NCBI RefSeq assembly: GCF_963676735.1
Contig: NZ_OY781464.1
Span: 4,249,001 to 4,313,000, forward strand
Length of the DNA: 64,000 bases
Direction: 5' to 3'
DNA from: an uncultured Draconibacterium sp.
Lineage (GTDB): Bacteria > Bacteroidota > Bacteroidia > Bacteroidales > Prolixibacteraceae
Of this stretch, positions 1-8,540 are shown one piece after another (the stretch's first letter is position 1; each line of letters opens with the position of its first letter). The notes beneath the pieces are model-generated. The model was not told the DNA's origin and made no database searches. It saw only the letters and a list, made by a program, of their open reading frames with translations. Made by a program: the position numbers and the translations under genes.

Positions 1-970
1 CCTGGCTTAGCCAACGGCAATAGGTTTCTGCGGCATGATGGCTCATTGTAATAGCCGGACGTGTACCTTTTCCCCAGCCCTGATCAGGGGCACCCCAAGG
101 TGGCGTAGCTCCTGAAATACCATCGGTTTCTTCATCCACCTCAACCGCTTCTTTTCTTCCCTGCGAACCGGTAGCAGTAAAAAAGGCCAGGTATTCATTC
201 CATGAGACCTCAATCTCGCCCATCCAGAAACTATCAACCAATACTTCCCGAACAGGACCTTCATCTCTTCCACGATATGGCTCATCAGCAGGACTTCCCA
301 TTTTAAACTGGCCGCCCGGTATTGCAAGCATTTTAAACGCTACTGCTGTTCCCGGAATTTGTTCGTCAAAAGTTTCAAAAGCATACACTTCTGCTGGCTC
401 ATTAAATATCTCTTTCGGATCAACAACTTCTTCTATTCCTGTCAACAAGCCGGTTTCTCCGCGATAATGGCCAACATCGTGGTGGCACTGCATACACGAG
501 TTGTTTTCCGGATCGCGAATGTACTTTATATGCTGCAGGCACCCCTGCTCGCTAAGTGTTGACGGAAACATATTGGTATGACACTTTAAACAACCATCTT
601 CGTAGACAAAACGTTTTGAGGCCTCAACCGAACGTTTTGCTGCCCAATCAATTTCTTCCGGATCCTTTGTAAGGAAGGCATACAAGTCATGAAATCCGTG
701 ATAAGCCTTGCGAGTTAAAAAACGGGCGGTTTCGTCTTCAGGTGGCAAGTGGCAATCAACACAATTAACCGATACACCACTTGGGGTATTATGGTGAACA
801 GAAAGTTTCCAACTGGTTTCCGCATGCGGATGCACATGACATGAATTACAAAATTCGTTGGTTGACGTATAGTGCACTGTTTTGTTAAACAAAAGCAAGA
901 AGAGTATAACACTCAATCCCCCCACAATAAACAGCATGAAATGCTTACGTTTAATCGTTTTATCAGTCAT
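1..970 (-). CDS. NrfH/NapC-type tetraheme cytochrome c fused to a formylglycine-generating-enzyme-like (SUMF1) domain; partial
   Basis: The frame is open from an ATG at 970 to the window edge, giving 323 residues and no stop, so the C-terminus is missing. One membrane anchor lies at about residues 11-29. Four CXXCH heme sites follow at C41-H45, C70-H74, C127-H131 and C159-H163, spaced as in NapC/NrfH quinol-oxidising cytochromes. From about residue 213 the protein changes to an FGE-sulfatase/SUMF1-like domain: GGQFKMGSP, then a DSFWMGEIEVSWNEY segment and a GTRPAITMSHHAAETYCRWL segment near the cut. The heme part would face the periplasm and take electrons from menaquinol. The FGE-like part could be catalytic or, as in many family members, a non-catalytic binding module; its catalytic cysteines would lie beyond the edge. 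The gene is divergent from the regulator at 1228. Heme and FGE assignments are firm; the role of the fusion is unknown. Confidence 0.85.
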   Translation of the reverse strand, partial: MTDKTIKRKHFMLFIVGGLSVILFLLLFNKTVHYTSTNEFCNSCHVHPHAETSWKLSVHHNTPSGVSVNCVDCHLPPEDETARFLTRKAYHGFHDLYAFLTKDPEEIDWAAKRSVEASKRFVYEDGCLKCHTNMFPSTLSEQGCLQHIKYIRDPENNSCMQCHHDVGHYRGETGLLTGIEEVVDPKEIFNEPAEVYAFETFDEQIPGTAVAFKMLAIPGGQFKMGSPADEPYRGRDEGPVREVLVDSFWMGEIEVSWNEYLAFFTATGSQGRKEAVEVDEETDGISGATPPWGAPDQGWGKGTRPAITMSHHAAETYCRWLSQ

Positions 971-1227
971 TCTTAATCAATTTGAGACACAAGTATAATC
1001 GCGCGTAATTAGCTACCTCTTAACGCTTTTACTAAAAACCTCTTAACACACTCTTAATTTTATCTTAATTTAAAATGTAACTCGCTGAATAAAAAGATGT
1101 TTTAACAAGCTATTTTTTTATCAAAAAAATTTATCATCGCACATATTTTAATATATTTGAATCCAAAATAATAATAAATTAAGTACAAATAGATTGGCGA
1201 CAGAGGCATAACCAACGCTTTTTAAAG

Positions 1228-3732
1228 ATGAAATTGAAACTCTTTTTCTTACTATTTATCCTGAGCCTGATTGTACCCGAAAGCAAGGGAAACGAATTTG
1301 CAGAGAATACTTTTCTTATCGCCCGGCTAAGTCCTTCTGAATATCGGAGTAACCGGGTATGGAATTTTATGAATGCCAATAACTGGACAGGTATTGAACT
1401 GGACCTTAGCACCGATAGTGCTACCCGTACAATTTTCTTAAAAAACAGCAATATCCCATTTGAGGAAGTACTGATAAAAGTAAGTGCCCAGCTTAAAAAC
1501 AATGAATCAAAAATTACGCCGCTGTTTATCAACTACAGCGGAAATGTGAACCTGCTCGACTCTATCATTAATTCGTCGGACCTGAAAAATCAGATTTTTT
1601 ACCTGCCCCAGGGCGAACGGTGGCCATCGGTTGAGTACCTCGTACAAGCCAACCGACGTGCCATTTTTTTTATTGAGGGCAAACTGCAGGACGAAAGCAG
1701 AATTCTACACCATACCAACAATTATGCGCTGGAAATCAGTGCCAGCCAAATCACTCCCAACTCAGTAATTTTAAACATTGAGTCCAACATTAACAAAGAA
1801 CTTTTTAACATCCGAAATTTCGATCGCTTACCAACCGGTGTTACAACGCGGCAATTAAACAGCAACCTGGTTCCCGAATACATTAATTTTTTGTTGGAAA
1901 GCTGGACAAAATATGGCAAAAAACCAAACTTCCTTTTTGTAGGACGTAACATCTATAATTTTGGTTTTATAATTGAGCACCTGAATTCGTTTGTAGCAGT
2001 AAAGGGGCAGGTTAGAACTGCCGGCAAAAACCTTGAACGTGTTTACTGGAAAAATGCAGAAACGCTTATAACAGGGGGCAAATTCAGCTTTCCCATTCGT
2101 GGAGGCGAAGAAATGATTTTAACTCCCTTTGTTCCGGGATTCAGCCTCACACCTTCTCAACTTATCATTACTGCAGAAATGGTAATGCCCGAAAACTACT
2201 CAATTATGGCACATCCGCTAAAATTAAGCCAGGGATTAATGGCCAGCTTTGATTTTGAGAATAATTTAGCAGATCGGGTAAATTCAGAACGATCGTTTAC
2301 TGGAAATGGGTACTCTTTTAGCCAGGATATCGATAGGGGCACAGTGCTTCGTTTACCTGAAAATGCCAATGTAAACCTAGGCGATCCGGCTTTGTATAAA
2401 TTACCAAACAGCAGTTTTACGGTAAGCTGTTTTGTGAAATTTACCGATATTCTTGAATATGGCGATAATGCCATTCTTGGCAACGATGAACGTGGTTACC
2501 GGCGAGGCTTGCACCTGGTTTTACGTTCCGGTCATCCTTACTTTGGACTTTGGGCCAACGATTACATGTCGGAAGAATTACTGGAAAGCAACCTTTGGTA
2601 CCATTTAACCTGGCGCTATATTTTGGAAACAGGCCAACAGGCGATATTTGTTAACGGACAATATGTAGGTGGTTCAGATGGTCATCCGCCCTACTCAGGA
2701 ACCAACGATATACACATCGGGAAAGCCCTTTCTGGAGGTGCCAGTTTGCGGGGTTATATCGATAACCTTTATATTTGGAACCGCCCTTTGGGTAATGAAG
2801 AAATAAACCGGCTGGCACTTGACGAAGAAATTGTTTACTCCAGCGCTGAACAATCAACAGGTTTTTTGGAGTCAAAAAACATTGTTCTGATATTAGGACT
2901 TATCGCCTTATTTTTCCTGATTCTTATTTTCATTTTACTTCGGATTGTGCACGTAAGAAAACAATCAGTACTGGTTAGCAAGCCTGAGATGCCCACTAAA
3001 AACCAAATTCAATTGTTTGGCGAATTTAAAGCCATTAACAGCAAAAACGAGGATATTTCAGAGCTCTTTACACCTAAAGTTCGCGAATTGTTTATTTATA
3101 CCCTGATTCAAAACGTAAAAAGTAGCGCTGGTGCCCCTGTTGCCGATGTTGACGAAACCCTTTGGTATGGAATTGAAGCGAAAAAAGTAGCTAATAACCG
3201 GGCAGTTACACTAAATAAACTACGAAAACTACTGGCTCAGTTCGATGAAATTGAAATTATTTCGAATAACGGTTATTTGCAACTCCAAATCAAAGGGAAC
3301 TTTTTTTGTGATTATGTTGAAGCCTTTAAACTTTGTAATATCCCGGAAGGAATGACAAGAGGACAGCTACAACTGTTTTTCCACCTGGTAAAAAAAGGCC
3401 GCTTACTTAAAAGAGCCAATTGGCCATGGTTGGATGAAATAAGAGGCTTTACCGGCAACCAGGTTATCGACAACCTGCTAAAACTGGCTATTATTTACAA
3501 AAAGGAAAACAAGCTTAAAGAGCTTGAAAAAGTTGCACAGCGTATTATCGATTACGATGATTTAAACGAAGAGGCCATTTACCTGCAAATATGGGCTTTA
3601 CAAAAAGCCAATAATCCGCACCTGGCTCGCTTTAACTTCGATTCGTTTTGTACCAAATACGAGAAAAGTATGGGCGAGGCCTATTCAATGGATTTTAAAG
3701 CTTTCACCCACTACTTTTCTGATCAGCTTTAA
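1228..3732 (+). CDS. Membrane-spanning regulator: PLC-like and LamG ectodomain, one TM helix, cytoplasmic SARP-like DNA-binding domain
   Basis: The 834-residue protein has an N-terminal signal peptide (residues 1-21). A region at about 22-330 has segments resembling PI-PLC-like TIM barrels (a WPSVEYLVQANRRAIFF strand pattern). A LamG/concanavalin-like domain covers about 337-534, ending in the typical GYIDNLYIWNRPL motif. A single hydrophobic helix at about 552-574 is followed by basic residues. The cytoplasmic part begins with IQLFGEFKA at about 592 and has the winged-helix layout of SARP/OmpR-type activators, then a TPR-like BTAD region at about 705-830. It is therefore probably a one-protein signal transducer that binds a sugar or surface ligand outside and DNA inside. 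The PLC-like assignment is the weakest part, and no catalytic residues were verified there. The stop overlaps the tnaA stop by four bases, tail to tail. Confidence 0.75.
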   Translation: MKLKLFFLLFILSLIVPESKGNEFAENTFLIARLSPSEYRSNRVWNFMNANNWTGIELDLSTDSATRTIFLKNSNIPFEEVLIKVSAQLKNNESKITPLFINYSGNVNLLDSIINSSDLKNQIFYLPQGERWPSVEYLVQANRRAIFFIEGKLQDESRILHHTNNYALEISASQITPNSVILNIESNINKELFNIRNFDRLPTGVTTRQLNSNLVPEYINFLLESWTKYGKKPNFLFVGRNIYNFGFIIEHLNSFVAVKGQVRTAGKNLERVYWKNAETLITGGKFSFPIRGGEEMILTPFVPGFSLTPSQLIITAEMVMPENYSIMAHPLKLSQGLMASFDFENNLADRVNSERSFTGNGYSFSQDIDRGTVLRLPENANVNLGDPALYKLPNSSFTVSCFVKFTDILEYGDNAILGNDERGYRRGLHLVLRSGHPYFGLWANDYMSEELLESNLWYHLTWRYILETGQQAIFVNGQYVGGSDGHPPYSGTNDIHIGKALSGGASLRGYIDNLYIWNRPLGNEEINRLALDEEIVYSSAEQSTGFLESKNIVLILGLIALFFLILIFILLRIVHVRKQSVLVSKPEMPTKNQIQLFGEFKAINSKNEDISELFTPKVRELFIYTLIQNVKSSAGAPVADVDETLWYGIEAKKVANNRAVTLNKLRKLLAQFDEIEIISNNGYLQLQIKGNFFCDYVEAFKLCNIPEGMTRGQLQLFFHLVKKGRLLKRANWPWLDEIRGFTGNQVIDNLLKLAIIYKKENKLKELEKVAQRIIDYDDLNEEAIYLQIWALQKANNPHLARFNFDSFCTKYEKSMGEAYSMDFKAFTHYFSDQL

Positions 3733-5123
3733 TCTTGATTCGTATCATCGGCATGTTCCAGTTCAACTGAAAAATGGCGCATAATTGGTGCTTCCTTTTT
3801 AATTCTATAGCCATGATTAATGAGCTCCCGACGATCGAAAATATTTTTTAGTGCCACCGCCACTACATCCATGTGGTTATTGGTATAGGTTCTGCGGGGA
3901 ATAGCCAAACGCAACATTTCAAGTTTCGGGTAACGGTTTTCGCGTGTAAGCGGATCACGGTCGGCCAGCAAAGTACCCACTTCAACACCCCTTACCCCCG
4001 ACTCAAGGTACAACTCAATTGCGAGTGTTTGTGCTACATATTCTTCTTTTGGCACGTGGCCTAAAAATTTTTTAGCATCAACAAAAACAGCGTGCCCACC
4101 AATAGGTTTCTGAACAGGAATACCGGATGCAATTAACTGATTACCCAGGTATGCCACCTGCTGTATGCGGTTCTCCAGATAATCATCGGTTGTCACCTCA
4201 TCCAATCCAACCGCGAGGGCATTCATATCCCGTCCGGCCATACCTCCATAAGTATTAAATCCTTCAAACATGATATTAAAAACCGACGCCTGTTTATACA
4301 AAGCTTCCTCTTTTACCGCAATAAATCCGCCAATATTTACAATTCCATCTTTTTTACTGCTCATGGTCATTGCATCGGCATAAGAGAACATTTCAGCCAC
4401 AATTTCCTTGATGGTTTTGTTGCGGTATTCATCTTCGCGTTGTTGAATAAACCAGGCATTTTCAGCAAAACGGGCGGAATCGAAAACGACTTTAACGCCA
4501 TATTCTTGCGACAAGGCATACACATCGCGCAGGTTTTGCATAGATACCGGCTGCCCACCAGAAGTATTGCAGGTAAGGGTAACAATTACCATGGGTATTT
4601 GCCCCACCGGATGTGCGGAATAAACTGCTTCCAGTTTTTCAAGGTCAATATTTCCTTTAAAAGGATGCAATGAGTCGGTGTCGAAAGCCTCATCAATGGT
4701 GCAATCAATAGCCGAAGCTTTCCGGTATTCGATATGCCCTTTTGTTGTGTCGAAATGACTGTTACCGGGCACTACATTGCCTTCTTTTACCAGCACCGAG
4801 AAGAGCACGTTCTCGGCTGCCCTGCCCTGGTGAGTTGGCAAAAAATATTCAAATCCTAAAATAGTTCTGATGGCATCTTTTAAATGATAATACGATGAAG
4901 ATCCGGCGTAGCTTTCATCGCCGGTCATAATGGCTGCCCACTGGTTTTGGCTCATTGCGCCAGTTCCACTATCAGTTAACAGGTCGATATAAACCTGTTC
5001 GCTCTTCAAATTAAAAAGATTATAACTGGCTTGTTTTATCCAGTCTTCACGTTGTTTACGGGTACTTCGGTAGATACGTTCTACCATTTTTATTTTATAC
5101 GATTCTGCAAATGGTAATTCCAT
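3729..5123 (-). CDS. tnaA: Tryptophanase (L-tryptophan indole-lyase)
   Basis: A PLP enzyme of 464 residues, full length for the tryptophanase/tyrosine phenol-lyase family, which splits tryptophan to indole, pyruvate and ammonia. The PLP lysine is K257 in SSKKDG, and the family motifs IDLLTDSGTGAMS, PTHQGRAAE and GGQPVS are intact. The two lyases differ at two positions: phenol-lyase has Thr (TTTR) and Arg (ERG), tryptophanase has Asp (FDTT) and Val/Ile. Here they are D125 and V382, so tryptophan is the expected substrate. The start is an ATG; the upstream region has no Trp-containing leader peptide of the tnaC kind. The gene stands alone, convergent with the regulator and divergent from the HAD gene. 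No Mtr/TnaB-type permease is next to it. Confidence 0.93.
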   Translation of the reverse strand: MELPFAESYKIKMVERIYRSTRKQREDWIKQASYNLFNLKSEQVYIDLLTDSGTGAMSQNQWAAIMTGDESYAGSSSYYHLKDAIRTILGFEYFLPTHQGRAAENVLFSVLVKEGNVVPGNSHFDTTKGHIEYRKASAIDCTIDEAFDTDSLHPFKGNIDLEKLEAVYSAHPVGQIPMVIVTLTCNTSGGQPVSMQNLRDVYALSQEYGVKVVFDSARFAENAWFIQQREDEYRNKTIKEIVAEMFSYADAMTMSSKKDGIVNIGGFIAVKEEALYKQASVFNIMFEGFNTYGGMAGRDMNALAVGLDEVTTDDYLENRIQQVAYLGNQLIASGIPVQKPIGGHAVFVDAKKFLGHVPKEEYVAQTLAIELYLESGVRGVEVGTLLADRDPLTRENRYPKLEMLRLAIPRRTYTNNHMDVVAVALKNIFDRRELINHGYRIKKEAPIMRHFSVELEHADDTNQD

Positions 5124-5457
5124 AATTCTTATAAATTGAGAAAGAATAGCCGTTCATGTAAACCACTACTAAATACTTTCCGGTAAATAAATTACGTTGA
5201 TTTGCCGACTCATTTCGGCAGGATTCAGCATTACAGAAGAATAAAAGCATCCCTGTTTTTTATGTTCAGGAAGCTCCTATTATGGAGATAAGTAGCCATC
5301 AAAAATTTAATCATGACTTTTTCTTTATCGTACTGTACAAATTTAACACGCTTACAACGATAAGAAATACGATAAATATCAGTTTTAAACATTTTTAAAA
5401 CGAGGGTTAAAAGAATTGCCGTAATTTTACCGCGAAACAAATTGAAAAGAAAAGAAA
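5124..5457. other. Intergenic control region between divergent tnaA and the HAD gene
   Basis: This 334-base AT-rich region separates two divergent starts and must hold both promoters. Apart from the -7-like box at 5338 I see no strong palindrome, riboswitch or leader gene. A minus-strand reading frame across it has no tryptophan codon and runs into the HAD gene, so it is not taken as real. Confidence 0.5.
5338..5345 (-). promoter_or_regulatory. Possible -7 box for tnaA
   Basis: On the minus strand this reads TAAATTTG, matching the Bacteroidota -7 consensus TAnnTTTG, about 215 bases before the tnaA start. No TTTG was found at the usual distance upstream, so support is weak. Confidence 0.3.
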
Positions 5458-6225
5458 ATGGGAAAATTAGCATTTGACGCAGTTATTTTTGATATGGATG
5501 GTGTAATTACAAAAACCGCCATAACCCATGCAGCAGCATGGAAAAAAATGTTTGACGAATACCTGCAAAAACATGCCTACGAAACCGGAGAACCGTTTAA
5601 AGAATTTACACAAGGCGATTACCTCACCTATGTTGATGGAAAGCCCCGCTATAAAGGTGTGGCCTCTTTTCTGGAATCGCGAAACATTAGCATTGCTTTT
5701 GGCGATACCAGCGACGAACCCGGCATGGAAACAATATGTGGTTTGGGCAACCGTAAAAACGAAGCATTTAACGAAGTAATAGCCCGCGACGGTGTTGAAG
5801 TTTACGAATCAACTGCCCAACTTTTAAACGACCTGCAGGCAGCCGGAATTAAATTGGGTGTTGCCTCGTCGAGTAAAAATTGTGCCCCTGTACTTGAAGC
5901 GGTTGACATGCTAAAAATATTCGGTGCCCGCGTTGATGGTGTTGTTTCGGCGGAATTGGGATTGCACGGAAAACCAGAACCAGATATTTTTACCACGGCA
6001 TGCGAAATGCTGGAATCTGTTCCGGCAAAAGCCATTGTTGTTGAAGATGCCGTTTCGGGTGTTCAGGCCGGTGCTAAAGGGGAGTTTGGCTTAACGCTGG
6101 GAATTGCACGCGAAAACAATGAAAAGGAGCTTGCCGATAACGGTGCTGACTTTGTTGTTACCGACCTGGAAGAGCTTGGAGGAATTTCAGGTTTAAACAA
6201 TTTGTTTTTAAAGAATAACAAGTAA
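5458..6225 (+). CDS. HAD hydrolase, beta-phosphoglucomutase-like
   Basis: The 255-residue protein begins with the HAD motif I DMDGV (nucleophile D12, acid/base D14). Motif II is the SSS at 137-139, motif III K172 in GKPEPD, and motif IV E196-D197 in VVEDAVSG. The helical cap inserted after motif I contains the TYVDGKPRYKGVASFL segment typical of beta-phosphoglucomutase-family proteins that accompany GH65 phosphorylases. It would turn beta-glucose-1-phosphate into glucose-6-phosphate in the cytoplasm, the step needed after the GH65 enzyme at 53147, although the two genes are far apart here. A phosphatase of the same family is the main alternative. A hairpin terminator follows. Confidence 0.8.
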   Translation: MGKLAFDAVIFDMDGVITKTAITHAAAWKKMFDEYLQKHAYETGEPFKEFTQGDYLTYVDGKPRYKGVASFLESRNISIAFGDTSDEPGMETICGLGNRKNEAFNEVIARDGVEVYESTAQLLNDLQAAGIKLGVASSSKNCAPVLEAVDMLKIFGARVDGVVSAELGLHGKPEPDIFTTACEMLESVPAKAIVVEDAVSGVQAGAKGEFGLTLGIARENNEKELADNGADFVVTDLEELGGISGLNNLFLKNNK

Positions 6226-6232
6226 TAAAATT

Positions 6233-6276
6233 GGTCAAACTATCGATTTTATGTTGATGGTTTGACCTTATTTTTT
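6233..6276 (+). terminator. Hairpin terminator, probably bidirectional
   Basis: GGTCAAAC at 6233-6240 pairs with GTTTGACC at 6260-6267 and the stem extends by four more pairs, one of them G-T. A T-rich run follows. It ends the HAD gene and, read the other way with another T-rich flank, could end folK. Confidence 0.7.
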
Positions 6277-6651
6277 GGATAAACCATCCAACTCATCTAC
6301 ACTTCTTCGTAAAAAATCGCGAGTATAATAGTCCTCATCTACGATTTCCCCGTTCCATACCAAAATATCCAGATCGATGGTTCGTGGGCCAAATTTAGGC
6401 ACCGAACGGTCGCGCCCCAGCTGGTCTTCAATCTTTTTGAGAAGTTTATTCAACGATTCTCTGTCCTGTGGCGTAACGATTTTTACCGCTCCATTTGTAA
6501 AGTCTGACTGATTTTCAATGCCAATTGGTTTGGTTTTGATCATGGCTGAAACCTGAAGCACCTTTACTTCTCCTTTCAGGATTTCCAGCATTTTGGCAAT
6601 ATTCTCATCAGCATTAATGTTAGAGCCAATGCCAACGATTACCTCATTCAT
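6268..6651 (-). CDS. folK: 2-amino-4-hydroxy-6-hydroxymethyldihydropteridine diphosphokinase (HPPK)
   Basis: The 127-residue protein begins with the VGIGSN motif and carries the HPPK signature GRDRSVPKFGPRTIDLDIL at about 79-97, which holds the Mg/ATP-binding aspartates. It transfers pyrophosphate from ATP to the hydroxymethyl pterin in folate synthesis. It is shorter than the roughly 160 residues of E. coli FolK, mainly at the C-terminus. The start overlaps the folX stop by four bases (ATGA), so the genes are translationally coupled in a folM-folX-folK operon. Confidence 0.9.
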   Translation of the reverse strand: MNEVIVGIGSNINADENIAKMLEILKGEVKVLQVSAMIKTKPIGIENQSDFTNGAVKIVTPQDRESLNKLLKKIEDQLGRDRSVPKFGPRTIDLDILVWNGEIVDEDYYTRDFLRRSVDELDGLSKK

Positions 6652-7001
6652 CGCGAAGCCTCCATTTCCATCGAAACCGATTCGGCAAAACGAAGGGCAT
6701 GCGGTTTATCCACTTCAACACGGGCCCATTTAACCTTTTTATCTTCCATTATGGTATCCAGTATATTTTGGGTAAGCACTTCCAGCAATTTGAAACGCCC
6801 TTCCTGCACCAGGGCAATAATTTTTTTTGTAATTACTTTGTAGTTAAAAATATCTTCGGGTTCGTCTGATTCCAAAGCCGATTGCGGAATGTCTGTTTCA
6901 ATTTCAAGATTAATAAGCACATCCTGCTTGTTTACCAACTCGTCGGGATTAAACCCGATATAGGTTCGAATCAACAGATTTTTTACACGTATTTTTGCCA
7001 T
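6648..7001 (-). CDS. folX: Dihydroneopterin triphosphate 2'-epimerase-like / dihydroneopterin aldolase family protein
   Basis: The 117-residue protein has the tunnelling fold of the FolB/FolX family. It follows E. coli FolX closely: RVKNLLIRTYIGF at the start, a QDVLIN strand, YKVITKKI, RFKLLEVLTQNILD, and VDKPHALRFAESVSM at the end. FolB aldolases instead carry a PPIPG loop after the catalytic lysine, absent here. FolX makes the monapterin epimer of dihydroneopterin triphosphate. The next upstream gene is a FolM-like reductase, its usual partner. The protein might still supply aldolase activity for folate if no other folB exists. The start is an ATG; two bases separate it from folM. Confidence 0.8.
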   Translation of the reverse strand: MAKIRVKNLLIRTYIGFNPDELVNKQDVLINLEIETDIPQSALESDEPEDIFNYKVITKKIIALVQEGRFKLLEVLTQNILDTIMEDKKVKWARVEVDKPHALRFAESVSMEMEASR

Positions 7002-7003
7002 AA

Positions 7004-7732
7004 TTAAAGGTTTTTTCCAAGGTTTTCGCCACCGTCGGCAAACAGTAATTGCCCGGTGAGGTGATTGTTTCCCAAAATATAATCCAAACTCTTCAGGATG
7101 GGGTCTACACCCCCCGGTTTTTTCATGGGTATGCCTTGCGCCAGCTTTTCCAGGTAATTTTCATCTTCATCTTCCGGAGGCAGGGTCACACCCGGAGCAA
7201 TGGCATTAACCCGAATGTCGGGTGCTAATTCAAGCGCTGCCATTTTTGTTAATTCCCAAAGGCCCTTTTTTGAAATGGAGTAAGCCGCAAAATTAGAAGC
7301 ATTCACTGTTACCCGTGTATCCACAAAATTTATGATGTTTCCCGTTTTAAAATAATTGGAAAAATCGCGGATTAGAAAAAACGGCGCTTTAAGGTTAACA
7401 TCCATTTGTAAGTTAAATAGCTCGAGTGAAGTACTTTTCAGGTAACCTCGATCAAATACTGAAGCATTGTTTACCAGCAAATCAACAATTATATTGTTGG
7501 CTGCAAGTTGCGGAATTAAGCCTACCACTTCATCGGGATGAGCCAGGTTGGCTTGCACAGCGCTAAACTGCTGATTGGGATATTTATCCGAAAGTTCTTT
7601 TACCAACTCATCTGCACCTTTTGCCGAAGAATTGTAATGCACCACAACATTCCATCCCTTTTCTGCAAGATGTTCTGTTAACGATCGGCCAATGCGTTTT
7701 GATGCTCCGGTTATTAAAGCTGTTTGTTTCAT
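7004..7732 (-). CDS. folM: FolM/pteridine-reductase-like short-chain dehydrogenase
   Basis: The 242-residue SDR has TGASKRIG at residues 7-14; the Arg in this loop is typical of pteridine reductases and FolM, which prefer NADPH. It also has LVNNASVF, a FVDTR segment in place of the usual serine region, the YSISKK active-site motif, and VNAIAPGVTLPP near the C-terminus. FolM reduces dihydromonapterin to tetrahydromonapterin. A TTG two codons earlier is possible, but the ATG at 7732 begins a normal SDR N-terminus. It is the first gene of the folM-folX-folK operon; ribE upstream is cut off by a terminator. Confidence 0.75.
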   Translation of the reverse strand: MKQTALITGASKRIGRSLTEHLAEKGWNVVVHYNSSAKGADELVKELSDKYPNQQFSAVQANLAHPDEVVGLIPQLAANNIIVDLLVNNASVFDRGYLKSTSLELFNLQMDVNLKAPFFLIRDFSNYFKTGNIINFVDTRVTVNASNFAAYSISKKGLWELTKMAALELAPDIRVNAIAPGVTLPPEDEDENYLEKLAQGIPMKKPGGVDPILKSLDYILGNNHLTGQLLFADGGENLGKNL

Positions 7733-7788
7733 ACACAAAAGTTAGTGTTTTTTTCTAACAAGAACAGGGCTGCCAGACTTATGTTCAT

Positions 7789-7816
7789 AAAAAAAGGCCC
7801 GCAAAACGGACCTTTT
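7789..7816 (-). terminator. Rho-independent terminator after ribE
   Basis: Read on the minus strand, AAAAGGTCCG and CGGGCCTTTT form a stem around a short TTTTG loop and are followed by a run of T. It separates ribE from the folM operon. Confidence 0.8.
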
Positions 7817-7836
7817 CAACACTTAATATAGTTTTT

Positions 7837-8448
7837 CTATTTGCTGTACGAATTTAATTTACTCAGGTACTTGCCAATAATATCAAACTCCAGGTTAATA
7901 ACCGTTCCCACTTTAAATGTGTGAAAATTGGTTACTTCCTGGGTAAAAGGAATAATGGCCACCTGAAAAGAATTGTCTTTAGAGTTGACCACAGTAAGGC
8001 TAACACCATTAACTGTTACCGACCCTTTTTCAACGGTCATGTATCCTTGCCTAGCTTTTTCAATATCAAATTCGTATTCAAAAGTGTAGTACCAGCTACC
8101 GTCGGCTTCTTCTACTTTTACACAAGTAGCAGTCTGGTCAACATGTCCCTGAACAATGTGTCCATCCAAACGTCCATTCATCATCATGCTGCGCTCGAGG
8201 TTTACTTTCGAACCCACTTCCAACAAACCCAAATTCGATTTTAGCAAGGTTTCCTTAATGGCTGTAACTTTGTATTTCTTTTCAGCTTTATCTACCCAAA
8301 CAACGGTTAAACACACGCCATTGTGCGATAAACTCTGATCAACTTTCAGCTCATCGGCAAACGAACAGGTTAAGGTAAAATGTACATTTTCCTGCTCTTT
8401 TTCAATGGCTACAACTGTTCCGAATTCTTCAACTATTCCTGAAAACAT
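7837..8448 (-). CDS. ribE: Riboflavin synthase, alpha subunit
   Basis: The 203-residue protein starts MFSGIVEEFGTV and has the two lumazine-binding repeats: the first about 1-97 with SLSHNGVCLTVV, the second about 98-195 with VEKGSVTVNGVSLTVV. Two 6,7-dimethyl-8-ribityllumazine molecules are dismutated to riboflavin and the pyrimidine precursor, as a trimer in the cytoplasm. The length is normal for the family. The gene is on the same strand as folM but ends at its own terminator, so it is probably expressed alone. No FMN riboswitch is visible upstream. Confidence 0.95.
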   Translation of the reverse strand: MFSGIVEEFGTVVAIEKEQENVHFTLTCSFADELKVDQSLSHNGVCLTVVWVDKAEKKYKVTAIKETLLKSNLGLLEVGSKVNLERSMMMNGRLDGHIVQGHVDQTATCVKVEEADGSWYYTFEYEFDIEKARQGYMTVEKGSVTVNGVSLTVVNSKDNSFQVAIIPFTQEVTNFHTFKVGTVINLEFDIIGKYLSKLNSYSK

Positions 8449-8540
8449 AGCTTTATATTTTTATTTAAGAATGTTGATTAATTAGTTGCGATGTCTGGTC
8501 TTTCTTCATCAACTATTAATCATCATTCTGTATTCCACAA

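Noticed and set aside
3729..5123. Tyrosine phenol-lyase as the identity of the PLP lyase
   Set aside because: The two positions that separate the enzymes (D125, V382) have the tryptophanase residues.
5231..5473. Minus-strand 80-codon frame before tnaA as a leader peptide
   Set aside because: It has no tryptophan codon, overlaps the start of the HAD gene, and does not have the composition of a TnaC-type leader.
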